A stretch of 64,000 nt of DNA from Rhynchosporium graminicola. Taxonomy: Eukaryota > Ascomycota > Leotiomycetes > Helotiales > Ploettnerulaceae. Position 1 is the stretch's first letter; the number at the start of each line of letters is the position of its first letter. A program made the translations under genes and the position numbers. The notes under the pieces are model-generated. The model was not told the DNA's origin. It did no database searches and worked only from the letters and a program-made list of their open reading frames with translations. Where the stretch lies: contig FJUW01000018.1 of the NCBI GenBank assembly GCA_900074885.1, positions 131,748-195,747 on the forward strand. The letters are read 5' to 3'. Shown piece by piece: positions 24,077 to 35,712 of this stretch.

Positions 24077-25184
24077 AGGAAGTCATCGAAACGAGTCTAT
24101 GATCGTTCTGGCTGCCTCTATGGAAATATACATGATTGACATACCTACCGGCCTCTGTTGGCAGGATCCTACCTTGTGGAGGTTTGTGATCCAAACGAAA
24201 CAGGGGTCGTCAAAAAGTTAGATACATTTCATGTATTATAAAGGGAGAGTTGGACAGAACTAGATAACGAAGGATGGGATAATAATAAAGTATCAAAAGA
24301 CGTGCTGCCTGCATACTTTTGCCCCTACTTTTTGACTTTGCTTCAACTCCATACTATGTATTGTATGGAAGGGGGTCGACAATGGGTCTCGCCCTCCCCC
24401 ATGTGTTATTCTTCAACTTATGGAGAAAAACCTTGAACTCTTGATTATTGATTGGAACGATAGCCTTGCTGCTCGACAAGGAAGGGGGAAACTCACTGTC
24501 AGCCCCCTTCCGTACAGTGGTTAAGTGCTGTAAGAGGGGCTCTTAACCAAAGAAAGCAATACCTTTGGAACGTATTGACTTTATCGCACCAAGTTGGACA
24601 TCTGTTTACTTCCAGAATCAGGAAAGTCTTCAGACCCACACACCTCCCTAGTCGCTCGTAGGTATAATCCCCGATACAGTATCCCTGCCATACTTTATTT
24701 GATACCGCCCGTTGCTAATGACAATTCAAGATAAGGTCACTGATATTCATATTTGCGATGAATGTCTCAAGAGAATCGAGTTATCTATGGCGTATATATG
24801 GCACTCCTGTAATATTGAATGTAACATGCCGGTCTCTTGATGATCATTGCCAATGTCCGGGGAAATGCTTATGCAACTCACTGACTCGAGCCATTCCATC
24901 TACTTGACTCTTGACGTCTTGGCGATGGAATTTAGATAGGATGGCCCCCAATTTTTTCCAAATTCTATAATCTCAACCCACTTCACCTCAATTATTCGTC
25001 TGCGCATGACTCGATATTCTCGTGCATTGTGGATGCATGACTACTCTGGCGCGCCGCGAATACACTTATCTGAGGGTTCAATACACGACCAATGCCTCAA
25101 CTCTCATGATCCCCATACCCACCCATGCAATAAGTGAATCAGACATCTCTCAGATCAGGCCCAAGCCGTCGGGAGCTCGCAGAA
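24077..25184. other. Intergenic region with a degraded MITE copy
   Basis: About 1.1 kb lies between NIC96 and the bZIP gene. It holds the MITE relic at 24515-24660 and otherwise only short ORFs. Confidence 0.45.
24515..24660. mobile_element. Degraded second copy of the 201 bp MITE family, right end missing
   Basis: It begins CAGTGGTTAAG directly after TA (24513-24514), one base different from the other copy's terminus. Read against the reverse complement of 15900-16100, it keeps the order of shared blocks: ATCGCACCA, ATCTGTTTACT, AGACCC and CCTCCCT. The distal inverted end is not found, so it is a truncated or diverged relic. Confidence 0.6.
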
Positions 25185-26747
25185 ATGCCAGCGAGCGAGG
25201 GAGTTACGCAACCACAGCAGCAACAAAAGCGGGACTTCAGCGAGGACGCTGATGCGCCCTCACCAGCAGACCCTTCTTCCGACAGCAATAAGAAGCGGCG
25301 GACGACAGGAGCCAGCGCCAGAGGCGTTGCGAATCTCACCCCCGACCAGCTCGCGAAGAAACGAGCAAACGATCGAGAGGCTCAGCGAGCAATTCGAGAG
25401 AGGACGAAGAATCAGATTGAGAATCTAGAGCAGAAGATCCGTGAATTGACCTCGCAGCAACCGTACCAGGAGTTACAACATGTTATCCGGCAGAAGGAGC
25501 AGGCTGAGGCCGAGAATATGGAGATGAAGAAGAGGTTGAATTCTGTTATGTCGTTGATACAGCCTATGGTGGGCCAACATGGTCAGTGAATGGATTGCCC
25601 ACGCAGCTTGAATGACTGTGCTGACTCCTTTTTAGCCCAGGACGGACAAGCAATGTATAATTCCCCTGCCCAGAATTACATCCCCAATCGACCGGGCTCT
25701 TCATCGAATTTCAATTCAACGACGCCCAGTGGTGGAGCGTCGCCACGCGCAGGTGTTGGCCCAGCATGGCAAGCACCAAATGCGTCTATGGGTTATGGCC
25801 TGGGAAATTACTCTCTGATGCTGAATGCGCAGGCTCAGCTATCGAAGCAAAAACATGAGATGGCACATAACTTAGAAATGGGACCCGAGAGACTGGGATT
25901 GGAGTTTCTCTTGGATGGCAACCAGAAAGTCAACAAGATTCTGAATGGAATGAATGAATACCACGACCCTTCGCTACAAACACCTCGCGGACAAGAGACG
26001 TATAGTCCGAGGCCTTACAGAAGCAACTCCATGAGCAGTCATTCCGGCTATCCAGTGCCTACACAAGAAATGGCCGGCCATGCAGCTCCCATCCGGAACG
26101 GGCCCCCAACATGCCCTCTAGACAACATCCTCCTAGATTTCCTTCACGAGAGACAACAACAAGCAGCAGACGGAATGTCTACTCCCAAACTAGTCGGGCC
26201 TGCATATCCCAGCGTCTCATCTCTCCTTAACCCATCGAAAGCAGCAACATCCCACCCCCTCTCAAAAGTATTCACCGATATCCTAGGCATATTTCCCGAT
26301 CTATCCACCCTACCTGAAAAAGTAGCAGTCCTCTACATCATGTTCCTCGTCATGCGCTGGCAAATCTCGCCCACACAAGAGAACTACGACCGGCTCCCTG
26401 AATGGGCCACTCCGCGACCCTCACAGATCTTCACTCCGCACCCAGCATGGATTGATCACCTCCCTTTCCCCAAGATGCGAGATCGTCTAGTCTCAGATTA
26501 TAATCCGAGAGACTACCTGTTTGATAACTTCTTTATCCCGTATACGACGACGATGTCTGTAAATTGGCCGTATGAGCCGACGGATACGCTGCTGTCCAGT
26601 ATGGAGAGTGATGATGTGATTATCAATCCTGTTTTTGAGAGACATTTAAGGAGGCTTGATAATTGGAGTCTCGGTCCGGCTTTCGCTAAGGCGTTTCCTG
26701 GCCTGGCAGACACGTATCGATTGAAGGTTGATGGAGATCGAAAGTGA
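25185..26747 (+). CDS. bZIP transcription factor with C-terminal DUF3425-type domain, 502 aa
   Basis: Two exons (25185-25581, 25636-26747) flank a 54 nt intron (GTCAGT...TTTAG) that contains an in-frame stop. I start at the ATG at 25185 (MPASEGVTQPQQQQ); the open frame upstream begins with GTG. The basic region is at residues 58-75 (KKRANDREAQRAIRERTK), with the N-x3-AQ-x3-R pattern of atypical fungal bZIPs, followed by a short heptad stretch (IENLEQKIRELTSQ). The middle is Pro/Ser/Gln-rich. The C-terminal 200 residues (LLDFLHERQQQ, HPLSKVFTDILGIFPDLSTL, MFLVMRWQISPTQENYDRLP, DNFFIPYTTTMSVNWPY) match the domain I know as DUF3425. It is expected to be nuclear; regulon unknown. Confidence 0.9.
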
Positions 26748-27294
26748 AAGTCTTATGCCTTCTCGTCTTTCTCCCACTTGAAAATGGGGAAGGCCACAGA
26801 TCGATTTATGATAACTTGGGTTTTGCGCCGTCCCCAAATCGCGGACGGCTTGTTTATTGTTGTCACAGTCATATGGTGTTATGTGTTCGGCTTGGACTTG
26901 TCGTCAGGTACGAATTCGGTCATAGAGGCAGAATTTGTAGCTATGTCTACAACCTCCTTGGTATAGCTATCAGGCTATGTAACGAATAGCAGAATGGGCA
27001 AGGCGTTATTAGATGGCTTGAAGAGCTGGCTCCTTTCATAGAGTCCTGGGTGATCAGAGCCTACGCAGCATTGTAGACCCATGCTAAAATATGTAGACAA
27101 TTTTCATGAGGGGTAAATACATATTATGGAAGCTTTACAATGTGAGCTATTTTTATGTTCCCAACCGCTAAGACTCGGGTGAATAGTAGCTTAAACAAAT
27201 GCAAAACTAGCAGACATTTTTCTGGTGGTGAAGGTGCAAGCTCGGTATTCTTTAGTTTTGATTTATCGTGACATCATCATGGAATCCTCGTAAA
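26748..27294. other. Convergent intergenic region (3' flanks)
   Basis: It lies between the stops of the bZIP gene and the Abp2-like gene, which face each other. Two short plus-strand ORFs (26744-26989, 26778-26966) overlap in different frames and look spurious. No clear terminator or repeat is seen. Confidence 0.5.
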
Positions 27295-29427
27295 TCATCG
27301 AGACAGCACAAGCGCATCCAAAATATTCCTCTTCAGATTTCCCACCATCTTATCCCTGTCCCGAAGCTGCTGCTGTAGATCCAAATACCTCTTCTTCCAA
27401 TCCCCCTCGCTCTCACCCAGGTCAACAAGTCCTGCCTTTTTGTGTTCTAGGCCTGCATCTGCGCTCTCATCGTCACGTTGCAGCATGGCTCTGATAGTGA
27501 AATCGCCTTCCAGAGAGCCAAAACGCATCTTCCAATGACATTCATAATGCGCGACGGTGCCTTGTTCTAATCTCGTCATGCGTAATCTCGTCATCAACGG
27601 TCCACCTGCTAGAGCAGATAGATTGAACAAGAAGGCTTCTGTACTGCTAGATTCAGCCTGCAGGTTCTTGACGACTTGTTTGCAGATCTTGTCTGCTTCG
27701 TCGATACTACAGCGTTCGATGCTAGCGCCTGATGCGTCGTAACATTCTGCTGCTAGGATCGCGCTGATGAAATGGCTTTCTAGTGCATCTACATTTGTGC
27801 GGTCTGTGTCTTCGTTGTGCCGGAATGTGATGTTGACGAAGTTCTGTAGGGCCGGGTCGTGGTCCACGGGATTGCTAAAGATTTCCATGAGAGGTACAGG
27901 TCCGCGATGCATGTTTGGTTCGTCTTGGCCGTTCACAAACAGTATAGGCCTGGGCATCGACGGTGGAGTTGCTAGACGGACAGTCCCGCCTTGTCTTTGA
28001 GGCACTTGTAGTTGTAGGCCACTCGGTCGGCCGGTTTGGGTAGGTTGATTCTGGTTATTTACCCGTAATGCTGCTGCGGGTGGGAAGAAACTGGGAGTTT
28101 CGCTATTGGCCACAATAGGTGTAGCTGATGGAGTGTTATCTCTTACATGGATTGTTGGCACATCTCTCGCTCCTGGATTAGCAGGGAAGGTTGAGAAAGG
28201 TCCATCCTGGACAGAGCGATTACTAGGTGGACGGCCCCTCAATTTTCTTGAAGATACACTGCCGTTACTTGGCCACGCTGATGAGACGGCTGGCCCATGA
28301 TGCCGCCTCGCTTTACTCTTAGGAGTGATGGCTGATTGGGGTTCGTTAGCATCGTTCCACAGTTGTCTGTTTGTAGGCGTAATGGCTGATTGTGGATAGG
28401 CTGTCATTGGCGTTGCGCTGTCCGGAGGAGGCCATCTGAATGTGCTCGGCATGGAAGGAGTAGCTGACCATGGCGCCATTCGATCTGTAAAGGATTGCTG
28501 AAAGTCAGGATGTGCTGTTGCTGGCGTGGTGTTGTCTGCTATCAGTCCGGATCTTGCCATCATGAAATCTTCTGACAAGGAAGGCGAATCCAGACGTGGG
28601 CGTTGAGACGGAGATTTCCCATGGACATTTTCATCCTTATCTTCGGCCTTTCTGCGTCCTCTTTTAGGCCTCGTTTCTGGTAGCAAGGCCCTGAGGGCTA
28701 AATCTTCTTCGGCAGCTACACCATCTCGTCCAACTTCAGACGGTGTGTCATTTGGTGCAGGTACTCGGGTGAAGTATAGGTGACTCTTGTTCAAAAGATA
28801 CTCAAAAAACGCATCAACGTGCATAGCATGCATCCAGCGCTGAATTCCGTCAGAGGAGTCAAGGAACTACCTCATGCTAGAAATGCGGTCATTAGAACTA
28901 CTCACCTTGAGTCTGACGGCATACTGCTGAACTTTCTGAGCACTCTGCCCTTTCTCTAAAGCCGGCCGCTCAACTCCCAGTTCGAGAGCTAGCTGAGCCC
29001 AAGTCTTGATATCTTTTGACTCCAACTTTCGAATCAATTCAAACAAAACAAAAGTATCGAAATTTTTCCCATCACTCTTTGGCGGTGCTCTGAATATCCT
29101 TCTCAGCTCAGTCGTATCCGCATCGAGGGGAACATCAGGATTGCAAAACATAATAAATTCCACATAGGCGTCATCGAAACCTTCATCCGAAACGTCTAAA
29201 CAAGGCAAACTTCGGACCTCTTGAGGTGTATCTGGCGCGGGCGGAAGGCATACTATCCTAGTTGGAAGCTGATGAATCTGGCCATTGCCGGGACCAATTT
29301 CTTGTGACTGGCGACAAGAATCAATTGACATACTGGGAGAATACTGCTGTTCGAGGCGAAGCTTCTCATTCTCTGGTATCATCCTCATCCCAGACTGGAA
29401 GCCTCCACTCGTGATCCCCTTAGACAT
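27295..29427 (-). CDS. abp2: ARS-binding protein 2 (Abp2)-like, 688 aa
   Basis: Exon 1 runs 29427 to 28906 and exon 2 runs 28839 to 27295; the 65 nt intron is GTGAGT...TTCAG. The start is the ATG at 29427 (MSKGITSGGFQSGMR); an upstream GTG in frame was ignored. The N-terminal third holds DDAYVEFIMFCNPDVPLDAD, FDTFVLFELIRKLESKDIKT and AQKVQQYAVRLK, then across the splice RWMHAMHVDAFFEYLLNKSH and LPETRPKRGRRKAEDKD. I recognise these as the conserved core of the fungal Abp2 family, named for S. pombe Abp2, which binds replication-origin (ARS) DNA. The middle is Pro/Thr/Ser-rich and probably disordered. The C-terminus is predicted helical (KKRYLDLQQQLRDRDKMVG), perhaps a coiled coil. It is expected to be nuclear. 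Whether it binds origins here is inference from the family name. Confidence 0.8.
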
Positions 29428-30023
29428 GACGATCACTTCTCATCCTGGAGCTTTAGAGAGGGGGAGAGAAAGAACAAGATGGCATATATTGAACACGAAC
29501 CAATTATACGATTCTCTCTCGACAAAGACTGTCCCAAGCTGAATTTGGATTGGTAGCACCGACATCCGTGAGGTCGGGTATACTTAGAAATCAGAACGAT
29601 AAGATAGTGATACTGACAAAGAACCAAATAAATACACGCTACGATTGGCCGAAGGTACTCGCTTCGTACGCGAGATAAACATCAAAGTAAAAGGAGTTAT
29701 TTTCTGTTAAATAGTGAAGACATTGAGGAGAGGTAAATTAAGAGGAGATCCAAACAGTCTCTAATAATTGCCGAGATCCACTTCTCGACTCGAACACGCA
29801 CGTGACTTTCTCACATGGTTCCAAACAGCGTCCCCGCATTCCCCGATTTGCCCCTGTAAGCCTCCGCTACCTCGGCATTTTGGGGTGTCGGTAGCTCTCC
29901 ATATACGCATATGCCAAAAACCGCCAGACTAGACACCCTTTACTTGCCCTTACAATATTCCTGTCCTCTTCCTGCTCGAACGACCATCCATATTCCAACT
30001 TTACATATCAATAAGTTGTCAAA
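29428..30023. promoter_or_regulatory. Divergent intergenic promoter region (abp2-like / peroxisomal carrier)
   Basis: These 596 bp separate two head-to-head start codons and must hold both promoters. A pyrimidine-rich stretch (about 29950-30000) precedes the carrier ATG, as is common before fungal transcription starts. No specific operator is recognised. Confidence 0.5.
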
Positions 30024-31063
30024 ATGTCTTCATCAACCGCAGCTCAGCAATCCGACAATGTTGCTCATGCATTGAGCGGGGCAGGAGGGGGCATACTCTC
30101 GATGGCCCTCACGTATATAATCTCTACTGTTGTCTCCGGAATCACTTTCTAATGGTCGCAGATATCCTCTCGTTACCCTATCCACTCGTGCACAAGTCGA
30201 ATCCAAGCGCGCTGACTCCGACTTTCTCAATGCCGTTAAGCGCATCGTACAAAGAGAGGGCATCACTGGACTCTATGCCGGACTAGACTCAGCTCTCTTT
30301 GGAATCAGCGTAACGAACTTTGTGTATTATTACTGGTACGAATGGACTCGTTCAGGATTCGAGAAGGCTGCTATTAAGGCAGGCCGAGCTTCCAAGAGGC
30401 TCACCACCATTGAGTCTATGATTGCTGGAGCAATCGCTGGCTCCGCGACGGTCCTGCTCACAAACCCGATCTGGGTGGTCAACACTCGCATGACGACTCG
30501 CAAGCAGAATAGGGAGACGGATGAGGGCTTACTCCCTGGATCTAAAGCGCGGAGACAGCCTACCACTATCGGTACGCTGTTGGCATTAGTGAAGGAGGAG
30601 GGACCTTTGGCTCTTTTCTCCGGTGTTGCGCCGGCGTTGGTGCTGGTCATCAACCCAATCCTCCAATACACAATTTTCGAGCAGCTGAGGAATGCTATTG
30701 AGAAGAAAAGGAGAATTACACCAACAATTGCCTTCCTCTTGGGTGCGCTAGGCAAGTTGTTTGCGACAAGCATCACGTATCCATACATTACGGTCAAGAG
30801 TCGCATGCACGTTGCGGGCCGCGATGGTGGGAAGGAGAGCATGGCCCAGGTTCTACGCAGGATCATTAAGGATGAGGGTTGTTCCGGTCTATACAAGGGT
30901 ACGTTCTCTTGGACGAGTAAGATTGGACTATCACTGATTGTTCTCAGGTATTGGACCTAAGGTCTCCCAGAGCGTTCTCACTGCGGCTTTCTTGTTCGCG
31001 TTCAAGGATGTTCTATACGAGCAAACCGTGAAGCTGCGAAGAAAGCTACCAGCAAAGGTTTGA
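30024..31063 (+). CDS. ANT1: Peroxisomal adenine nucleotide carrier (PMP47/Ant1 type), 313 aa
   Basis: Three exons (30024-30112, 30162-30898, 30948-31063) have introns of 49 nt each (GTATAT...GCAG, GTACGT...TCAG). The three mitochondrial-carrier repeats each show the signature: TYPLVTLSTRAQ near residue 30, NPIWVVNTRM near 133, and YPYITVKSRM near 230. The first signature, with Val in place of the usual acidic residue, and the YPLVTLSTRAQ wording are typical of the peroxisomal PMP47/Ant1 branch, which brings ATP into peroxisomes for fatty-acid activation. Length is normal. Alternative: a mitochondrial carrier of related type. Confidence 0.9.
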
Positions 31064-31816
31064 AATCGAGCGAAGTGTTTGTTGGTGGGGAGTCCTTTTG
31101 TTGATGTGCATTGTATGATAAAAAGTTGGGCATGGGGGGAAATAGGCATGTATCGGGCATCCATGGCGTCAGGACTTGTGAATAATGGGGGACTCAGAAA
31201 GGAAGACTCAGCTTCAGAATTTCAACATGATATAGACAGTTTATCAGGTAGAAACCCGTGGAACTGGATGTTGAAATACTCTGATCAAGTATCTAGAAAT
31301 TGCAATCAGCTGCTTATAGTCAACCTCCTTTTGGTCCCTCGAGAGTAAGACATGTTGCAAGTTGCAGCCCAGACGCTTGACTTCGACCTTCGGTGGTTCA
31401 GGCTCGGGCGCAGTAAACAGAAACAGATAGAAACATAGAAAAACACGGCAAACTACTTATTCAACATTGAATCGCATGGAAAAATCTAGACCGACGAATG
31501 ATCTGGAATCGCATAGAGATATCCAGACCGACGAATGTACTGAAAGTGGGTCTCGGATCCTCGGTTAAGTTACTAATCATGGGTAGACCGTGGACTAGAG
31601 AGGTTAACACCATAACCGATAATTGAAGAATACAAGTACTATGATCTATATGGATACATATCCACGATTAAACGGCCTGAACAAACAGAGCAAACACGGC
31701 ACAAGTGACTCACGACTTTAGTGAAGTTAGTGTCTCTGGAGGGTATAAATTCAGCTCCTCCCCCCAAGATCCCCTTCCTTTCTTCTTCACGTTCAGAGAA
31801 ACATCTGCATACAACC
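31064..31816. other. Intergenic, with a small tandem duplication
   Basis: It contains an imperfect 37 bp tandem duplication at about 31469-31538 (shared parts GAATCGCAT and AGACCGACGAATG). A TATA-like GGGTATAAATT at 31740-31750 lies about 70 bp upstream of the next ORF. No gene recognised. Confidence 0.45.
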
Positions 31817-32092
31817 ATGGCTTTCGGGTATTTGGACTATGCGGCTCTGACCTCAAAACTTAACGAATGTGAAGTGGCGATCAAACTTATCGACGAACAA
31901 GTTGAGATTTTGAATCGTGGGGGAATACCTGAAGCTTTCTATCTTCGCTGGTACTACTCAAGGCCTTCTTTGATTTCTTTTCTTCGCGAGGCGAAAAGAG
32001 ATCAGGAACGTATCATATGGCGGGTTTGCGGCATATTAAAACCTGCAGATTGGCATGCCAAGATGAGGCGCAGGGAGAATCTGCTCCGGTAA
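31817..32092 (+). CDS. Small hypothetical protein, 91 aa
   Basis: A single-exon ORF starts at the ATG at 31817 (MAFGYLDYAALTSKLNECE), with a reasonable context (ACAACCATGG) and a TATA-like box about 70 bp upstream. The product is charged and helical (SLISFLREAKRDQERIIWRV), with no signal peptide, membrane segment or known motif. I do not recognise it. It could be an orphan gene, the first exon of a longer decayed gene, or chance. Confidence 0.4.
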   Translation: MAFGYLDYAALTSKLNECEVAIKLIDEQVEILNRGGIPEAFYLRWYYSRPSLISFLREAKRDQERIIWRVCGILKPADWHAKMRRRENLLR

Positions 32093-32489
32093 ATCGGGTT
32101 TCACAGACTTGACATCCGGGCATTTGCGAACTTCTCCTGCTACACTACTTTTTGGGAACTTAAAGACCATTCGGCACTTCGTCACGAGTATTACACTGCT
32201 TCTCGTCTTGACGTCCAACTCTCTGTCACGAAGGTTTCATTCCTTCTGATGGACTCTACTCATTACTTCACGAGTTAGTTACATTCCTTCTCCTGAACAC
32301 GAAACTTTTGTTTCGCAACATTTTTTCATTGCAAATTCTGGCTTGTCTAGGATCGTAAAGAAGGAATCTCTTTTTGTGTGTGCCACGTGACTGACTATAC
32401 AAGTTCGAGGATTACTCGTCCTTCGTGATAGCTGAGCTCGCATCGCCACTCCATTACTGCCGCTTCTCTTCTGCTGTTGCTTATCGTAG

Positions 32490-33130
32490 TCACTATTCAT
32501 TATTGTCGCTGCTTACTATCATCATTGCTTTTCTTTTCTTGTTTATTATCGCATCTATTCATTATCGTCGCTGCTTGCTATCACTGTCGCTATATATCAT
32601 CGTCGATGCCTACTATTGTCGTCGCTATATATTAGTATCGCTACATATCATCGTCGCTAGTCATCACCGTCACTGCTCACTATCATCGGCTCTAAACGTC
32701 ATCGTCGCTAGTCATCATTATCGCTGCTCACTATCGTCGTCGCTACATATCATCGTCGCCATATATTATCACCCTTGTACTTCCTCGTCGCTGCTCACTA
32801 TTGTTGCCGTTATATGTCATCGTCGCTACATATTCTTGTCACCACATATCGTCGTCGTTGATCATTATTGTTGTCGCTTCTCTTTCATCATATAACAAGT
32901 AATTTATTATCTTATTTTATCTCTCTTTTTATCGTCTTACTTAGATAGTATCGACGCCACTCATCATCGTCATTATTTACTTGTCTAAGTCGCATTATTC
33001 TGTTATAGGATCTCGGCTACTCGTTCATTTCTCTTTTAATTTCTTGACTATCGAATATCGCCGATACTCATCATGGTCGCTACCCACTCTCATCGTCGCT
33101 GCCTATCATAGCCACTTACCTCCCACCACA
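32490..33130. repeat. Degenerate satellite built on ATCGTCGCT
   Basis: Variants of (C)ATCGTCGCT and TATCATCGTCGCTAC recur dozens of times with no fixed period, on a pyrimidine-biased plus strand. The long plus-strand ORF here (32425-32895, Ile/Ser/His/Tyr-rich) is a by-product of the repeat and not a gene. It is a decayed minisatellite of about 0.6 kb. Confidence 0.7.
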
Positions 33131-34456
33131 CTACACTATGCCGGCGGCTCTTGTTTTTCCATCACCCTCTCTTGTCCCTATCATCGTCGTAGCTCTCTTC
33201 ATGACAAGATATCGCCGCCTTTTGACACCGTTACTTCTCGGAATCTCACATATTACTCTACATCGCCTTTCTTGTTAATGATTCAACTATCTCTTCTTTT
33301 CGATAGAAGGTGTTATCGCCGCTTAAGAACATTGCCTCGTTCTCCCATCATCGCCACCATGCGGCATCCTGTCTAACCTTACTTAATCAAATCATTGAGC
33401 TTGAATTAAATAACAAGAAGGTCGTATCTTTCTATTGAGATCGTTCGGCCAATTCATCGCGAACTATCCTCCGTTCTCTTTATTTGTGGAACGAGTCCTG
33501 TAGCGTAAGGAAGGTCTCGTTGGCCTGCTGTCTCAGGTGCATCGCATCACAGCTGAGATTCCCTTCTGTATTAACATCGTATCTTGGAGTACCTGCTCCA
33601 TTCTATGGATTCAAATCTGTTTTCCACTTCTCAATAACCAATTATCATAATGATGAGTATCTACGCACACCTCCTAAACCCACCTCCCTCGCCACGAGCC
33701 CTCGGCTCTCAATCAAGGGTAAGCTGGATGCCCCACTAACTTGTAATTTTCGTATCTGTGAGCCAATATTTCCACATCCGGATAATAGGGTTGCGATACC
33801 CTAAACAGAGACTTGTCACTACCTAAGCAGACCTAACTCACATTAGTTGGCGCGCCAACTAGATGCCCCCCTCGCTTAATGGCTTCGGCTAATCCTCATT
33901 GCGTCGCGCAACATAGAGCTTGTCTTAGAGTATATGTTGTGCACCGATGCTGCCGAAATAAACTAGGGTTTACGAATAATCGCTTACTAGATCATAAGGC
34001 TTTCATAATTCTCATTTCTGAGAATTATCATTTCTGAGATCTTGATTCAGTATACAGGACAGCTGAGATATCGCGATGTCAGAGATTCAGAACCATATTT
34101 TCTCCCAAAGCAACTGCTCTTATATATATATATATATATATAGTTCTTATGCTTAGTACGTCTTCATGTTTGTGGAAGACTGAAGTAGGCATGTACCTAC
34201 CTCTTAAATGAAAATGACCAGTATCATCATCGTTACCAACATCATCATCATCACTACCTCCCACTTCCTCCTTGATTCCGCTTTCCCCCTTTAATCACAC
34301 CACCGAGTATGTATCTAGCTACTACGTGCAATAAGCTTTAGCTGAAGCAATTGAGTCTGCTCTTATCCTTACATGAACGTGATACTTCGTCAGATGCATG
34401 AGAGAGATAATGTCAATTCACGTGCCATAATTTGCAATCGTCAAGATGGTACAGTG
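33131..34456. other. Gene-poor DNA next to the transposon island
   Basis: No gene recognised; the ORF 33484-33804 starts with TTG and has no family features. The stretch contains an 18 bp perfect palindrome at 33844-33861 (TAGTTGGCGCGCCAACTA), a (TA)n run at 34122-34141, and a short ATC-rich tract near 34220-34260. Confidence 0.5.
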
Positions 34457-34647
34457 ATTCTTCGGTTTAGCGTGATTCTTTAGTAAATAACGCCGGTATA
34501 CCGCCTTTTAGTATAAACCCCACTAAATATTAATATACTATAATTATCAGAACTAGAAACTACTAAAGCTCTATAAATACTATACCGATTTGCCTCCAAA
34601 CTACTTCTTTTTGAAGCTCTTAATCTATAGAGTATATATTCAGTCTA
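34457..34647 (+). repeat. Left terminal inverted repeat of the island
   Basis: It starts ATTCTTCGGTTTAGCG and pairs with 50075-50265. The motif GTGATTCTT occurs twice near the outer end (34454-34462 and 34472-34480), like the repeated transposase sites of some TIR elements. Confidence 0.85.
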
Positions 34648-35447
34648 TAGCTATACCTCCTAAATCTGCTTCTAAGATTAGTACAGAAGCTCCAAAAGGA
34701 CGTAAATCGACTAAACCACGTACTCGACTACCTTCTGCGCTAGTACAACTAGCTAAAATAACCCTGAAAATCAATACTAAGAGTACTACAACTAAGTCTA
34801 CTAAGCTTACTATAGACTCAGTTGCAGCTATAGTACTAGCTATAGTACTAGCTATAGTACTAGTACTAGTACTAGTACCAGCTATAGTACTAGCACTAGC
34901 TATAGCAAGCCAATCGACGCCTCCACCTCTATCTGAATCGATTATACTCTCTTCTTCGCCTCCGCAGATTATTATATAGGTTATAGAGTTGGAAATTCGA
35001 TACTACCTAGACAGCGAGCGTATTAGTAGTATAATTAGTAGTATTTCAAATAAGCTAGGAGAGGAGGGATATACCTACTAATCGATTAAGGAGACTACTA
35101 GAGAGGTAGCAGATAATACTATTAATTCAAGGGGTATTTCCAGCCTAAGAAGAGATCATACTTACTAGTACGCTACGTATAGAGCTAATAGCAATCCGAC
35201 TAAAGTAGATATTAGTAATTCAGCTAATTTCGACTATATTATCAAACGAGTTTCAAACTAGGGAGCTAAAGGTAAGGAGAAGATACTTAGACTCCAGATT
35301 TACTTTAGTATCGTCTTAACTCCTTAGAGTATAGTTCGACCTCTATAGAAAGATCTAGTACTAGTAAAGCCTCTAATTATTACTATTCTAAAGCGTATAT
35401 ATAGAGATCTAAGAGAGGAGAGAGAGGAGGTGCTAAAGCCTAAGAAA
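34614..35447 (+). pseudogene. Decayed ORF inside the TIR element's left arm
   Basis: One frame reads through this arm with few stops: a basic Lys/Ser/Thr-rich part (SKISTEAPKGRKSTKPRTR), a low-complexity Ile/Val/Leu/Ala run from CTATAGTACTAG repeats (about 34830-34905), and a mixed charged part (RDLREEREEVLKPKKPR near 35400). Several stops are TAG where CAG would give Gln, the change RIP makes. No transposase motif is recognised. It may be remains of the element's own gene or of a captured one. Confidence 0.4.
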
Positions 35448-35452
35448 CCTCG

Positions 35453-35712
35453 TATGACGACAGCTCACCTGAATATTACATGAGAAGAAGGATAGATAAT
35501 AAGGCCCAAGTTCATAGGTATCCCGGCAGAACTAGTATCCGACTTAATATAGTATCGGACTAGTACTAGTATATATATATAAGGTGCTTTATACTCTATC
35601 TCTCTTCTTCTTCCTTCCTTATCTTTTTGTTTTCTTCGTAGTAGACTATATAAGATCGCTCTTAGCTTTCCTACTTATTTATTTATATATCGCCTTAAGT
35701 CTTATATTATTA
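35453..35712 (+). repeat. 5' LTR of the Gypsy element
   Basis: It starts TATGACGACAGC (expected TG terminus mutated to TA) and contains a TATATATATAAGGTGC TATA-like box. It aligns along its length with 47862-48129 with many transition differences. Confidence 0.8.

Noticed and set aside
32425..32895. 156-codon plus-strand ORF rich in Ile, Ser, His and Tyr
   Set aside because: It is a by-product of the degenerate ATCGTCGCT repeat with no stop codons in one frame; composition is dictated by the repeat.
34590..34979. 129-codon ORF at the left arm of the island as an intact gene
   Set aside because: It begins with TTG, runs through a CTATAGTACTAG repeat and continues beyond its stop in the same frame with further RIP-type stops, so it is kept only as a decayed ORF.
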